Of a stretch of 64,000 nt of DNA, positions 63,694-64,000 are shown one piece after another. Under the pieces are notes generated by a model that was not told where the DNA came from, did no database searches, and was given only the letters and a program-made list of their open reading frames with translations. The first letter of the stretch is position 1. Each line of letters begins with the position of its first letter. Source of the stretch: Robiginitalea aurantiaca (lineage in GTDB: Bacteria > Bacteroidota > Bacteroidia > Flavobacteriales > Flavobacteriaceae). Made by a program: the position numbers and the translations under genes. The stretch covers positions 62,001-126,000 of the forward strand of contig NZ_JAUDUY010000003.1 in assembly GCF_030380815.1 (NCBI RefSeq), given 5' to 3'.

Positions 63694-64000
63694 TCCTTTT
63701 CGAAATACACCAATTGAAGGTCTTTCCCGTCAAAGACCCCATAACTGAAGTAGCCGATCCAATCCCCCAGGTTTATATACCTGGATTCCTTTGAGAGCTC
63801 GATGTCCAGAGGCAGGTGGCGATGGCCGAAAACAAAATAATCATAATGCCGGGCCTCCAGTTTCTTTTTGGCATATTGGACCAGCCATTCTTTGTCTTCG
63901 CCCAGAAAATGGACATCTTCTTCACCTGAAATCAAGCGGTTTTTGACTGAAAAATACTGCGCAACACGCACCCCAAGGTCTGGATGTAACCATCGAAAGA
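63687..64000 (-). CDS. UDP-2,3-diacylglucosamine diphosphatase-like phosphoesterase (partial, 5' end outside window)
   Basis: The last about 105 residues of a metallophosphoesterase that continues past the right edge; no start codon of the full protein is in the window. The visible part reads WLHPDLGVRVAQYFS near the edge, followed by FVFGHRHLPLDIEL (metal-ligand His residues) and INLGDWIGYFSYGVFDG, matching the LpxH-type family of Bacteroidota. It would cleave UDP-2,3-diacylglucosamine in lipid A synthesis. The stop overlaps that of recJ. Confidence 0.82.
   Translation of the reverse strand, partial: FRWLHPDLGVRVAQYFSVKNRLISGEEDVHFLGEDKEWLVQYAKKKLEARHYDYFVFGHRHLPLDIELSKESRYINLGDWIGYFSYGVFDGKDLQLVYFEKDY

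Overview
The window is a stretch of chromosome from a member of the Bacteroidota, most likely a marine Flavobacteriaceae; I cannot name the genus. The pointers are flavobacterial -7 promoter boxes (TAnnTTTG), weak Shine-Dalgarno signals, two DUF6090-type proteins, a tricorn-like S41 protease, a DUF983/Crp pair, and a general base composition near 45-50% GC. There are no rRNA or tRNA genes, insertion sequences, phage genes or CRISPR arrays that I could see.

Region 1 (115-14916, all minus strand) is a surface polysaccharide locus. It begins on the right with a WecA-like initiating phosphoglycosyl transferase and a NusG/RfaH/UpxY-type antiterminator. These are followed by a UDP-sugar dehydrogenase, rmlB, rmlA, a rare cytidylyltransferase-NeuB fusion, a KdsC-like phosphatase, a TylF-like methyltransferase, a Gfo/Idh/MocA oxidoreductase, an SDR, a sulfotransferase, a hexapeptide acyltransferase, a capsule-type transferase and a Wzx/MurJ-like flippase. 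The product is probably a sulfated or otherwise decorated glycan containing a nonulosonic-acid-like sugar. The left 5 kb is clearly more AT-rich than the rest.

Region 2 (15327-26719, minus strand) is ordinary envelope and housekeeping material: an AsmA-like protein, MltF, a small membrane peptide, DUF6090 proteins (one truncated), an amino acid permease, a tricorn-like protease, a helix-hairpin-helix membrane protein and an OmpA-family protein.

Region 3 (26873-41186) is the most interesting part: a sulfide, persulfide and sulfite oxidation island. It encodes a Crp/Fnr-type regulator, a SulP transporter, two tandem CstB-like persulfide dioxygenase-rhodanese fusions, a heme lipoprotein, a racemase, and a four-gene operon (SorA-like sulfite dehydrogenase, cytochrome c, double rhodanese, fatty-acid-hydroxylase-like membrane protein). 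A type II sulfide:quinone reductase, two YeeE/YedE half-proteins and a TauE/SafE exporter complete it. Seven copies of a palindrome related to TGTAAC-N4-GTTACA occur here, each exactly 21 nt upstream of a -7-like box in front of an island transcription unit. This is the layout of a class II Crp/Fnr activator regulon, probably controlled by the regulator encoded in the same island. One of the seven promoters drives no visible gene and is followed about 130 nt later by a strong terminator, so it may express a small RNA.

Region 4 (41256-64000) is core metabolism: an SSS symporter with a DUF5009/HGSNAT-like protein, riboflavin synthase, pdxA, the DUF177-rpmF-fabH-accB-accC cluster, an FAD oxidoreductase, a GntP permease, a lone ABC ATPase, a prolyl oligopeptidase, asd, mscL, alr, tdk, rsmI, an AhpD-like protein, an OsmC-like protein, recJ and the end of an lpxH-like gene cut by the window edge.
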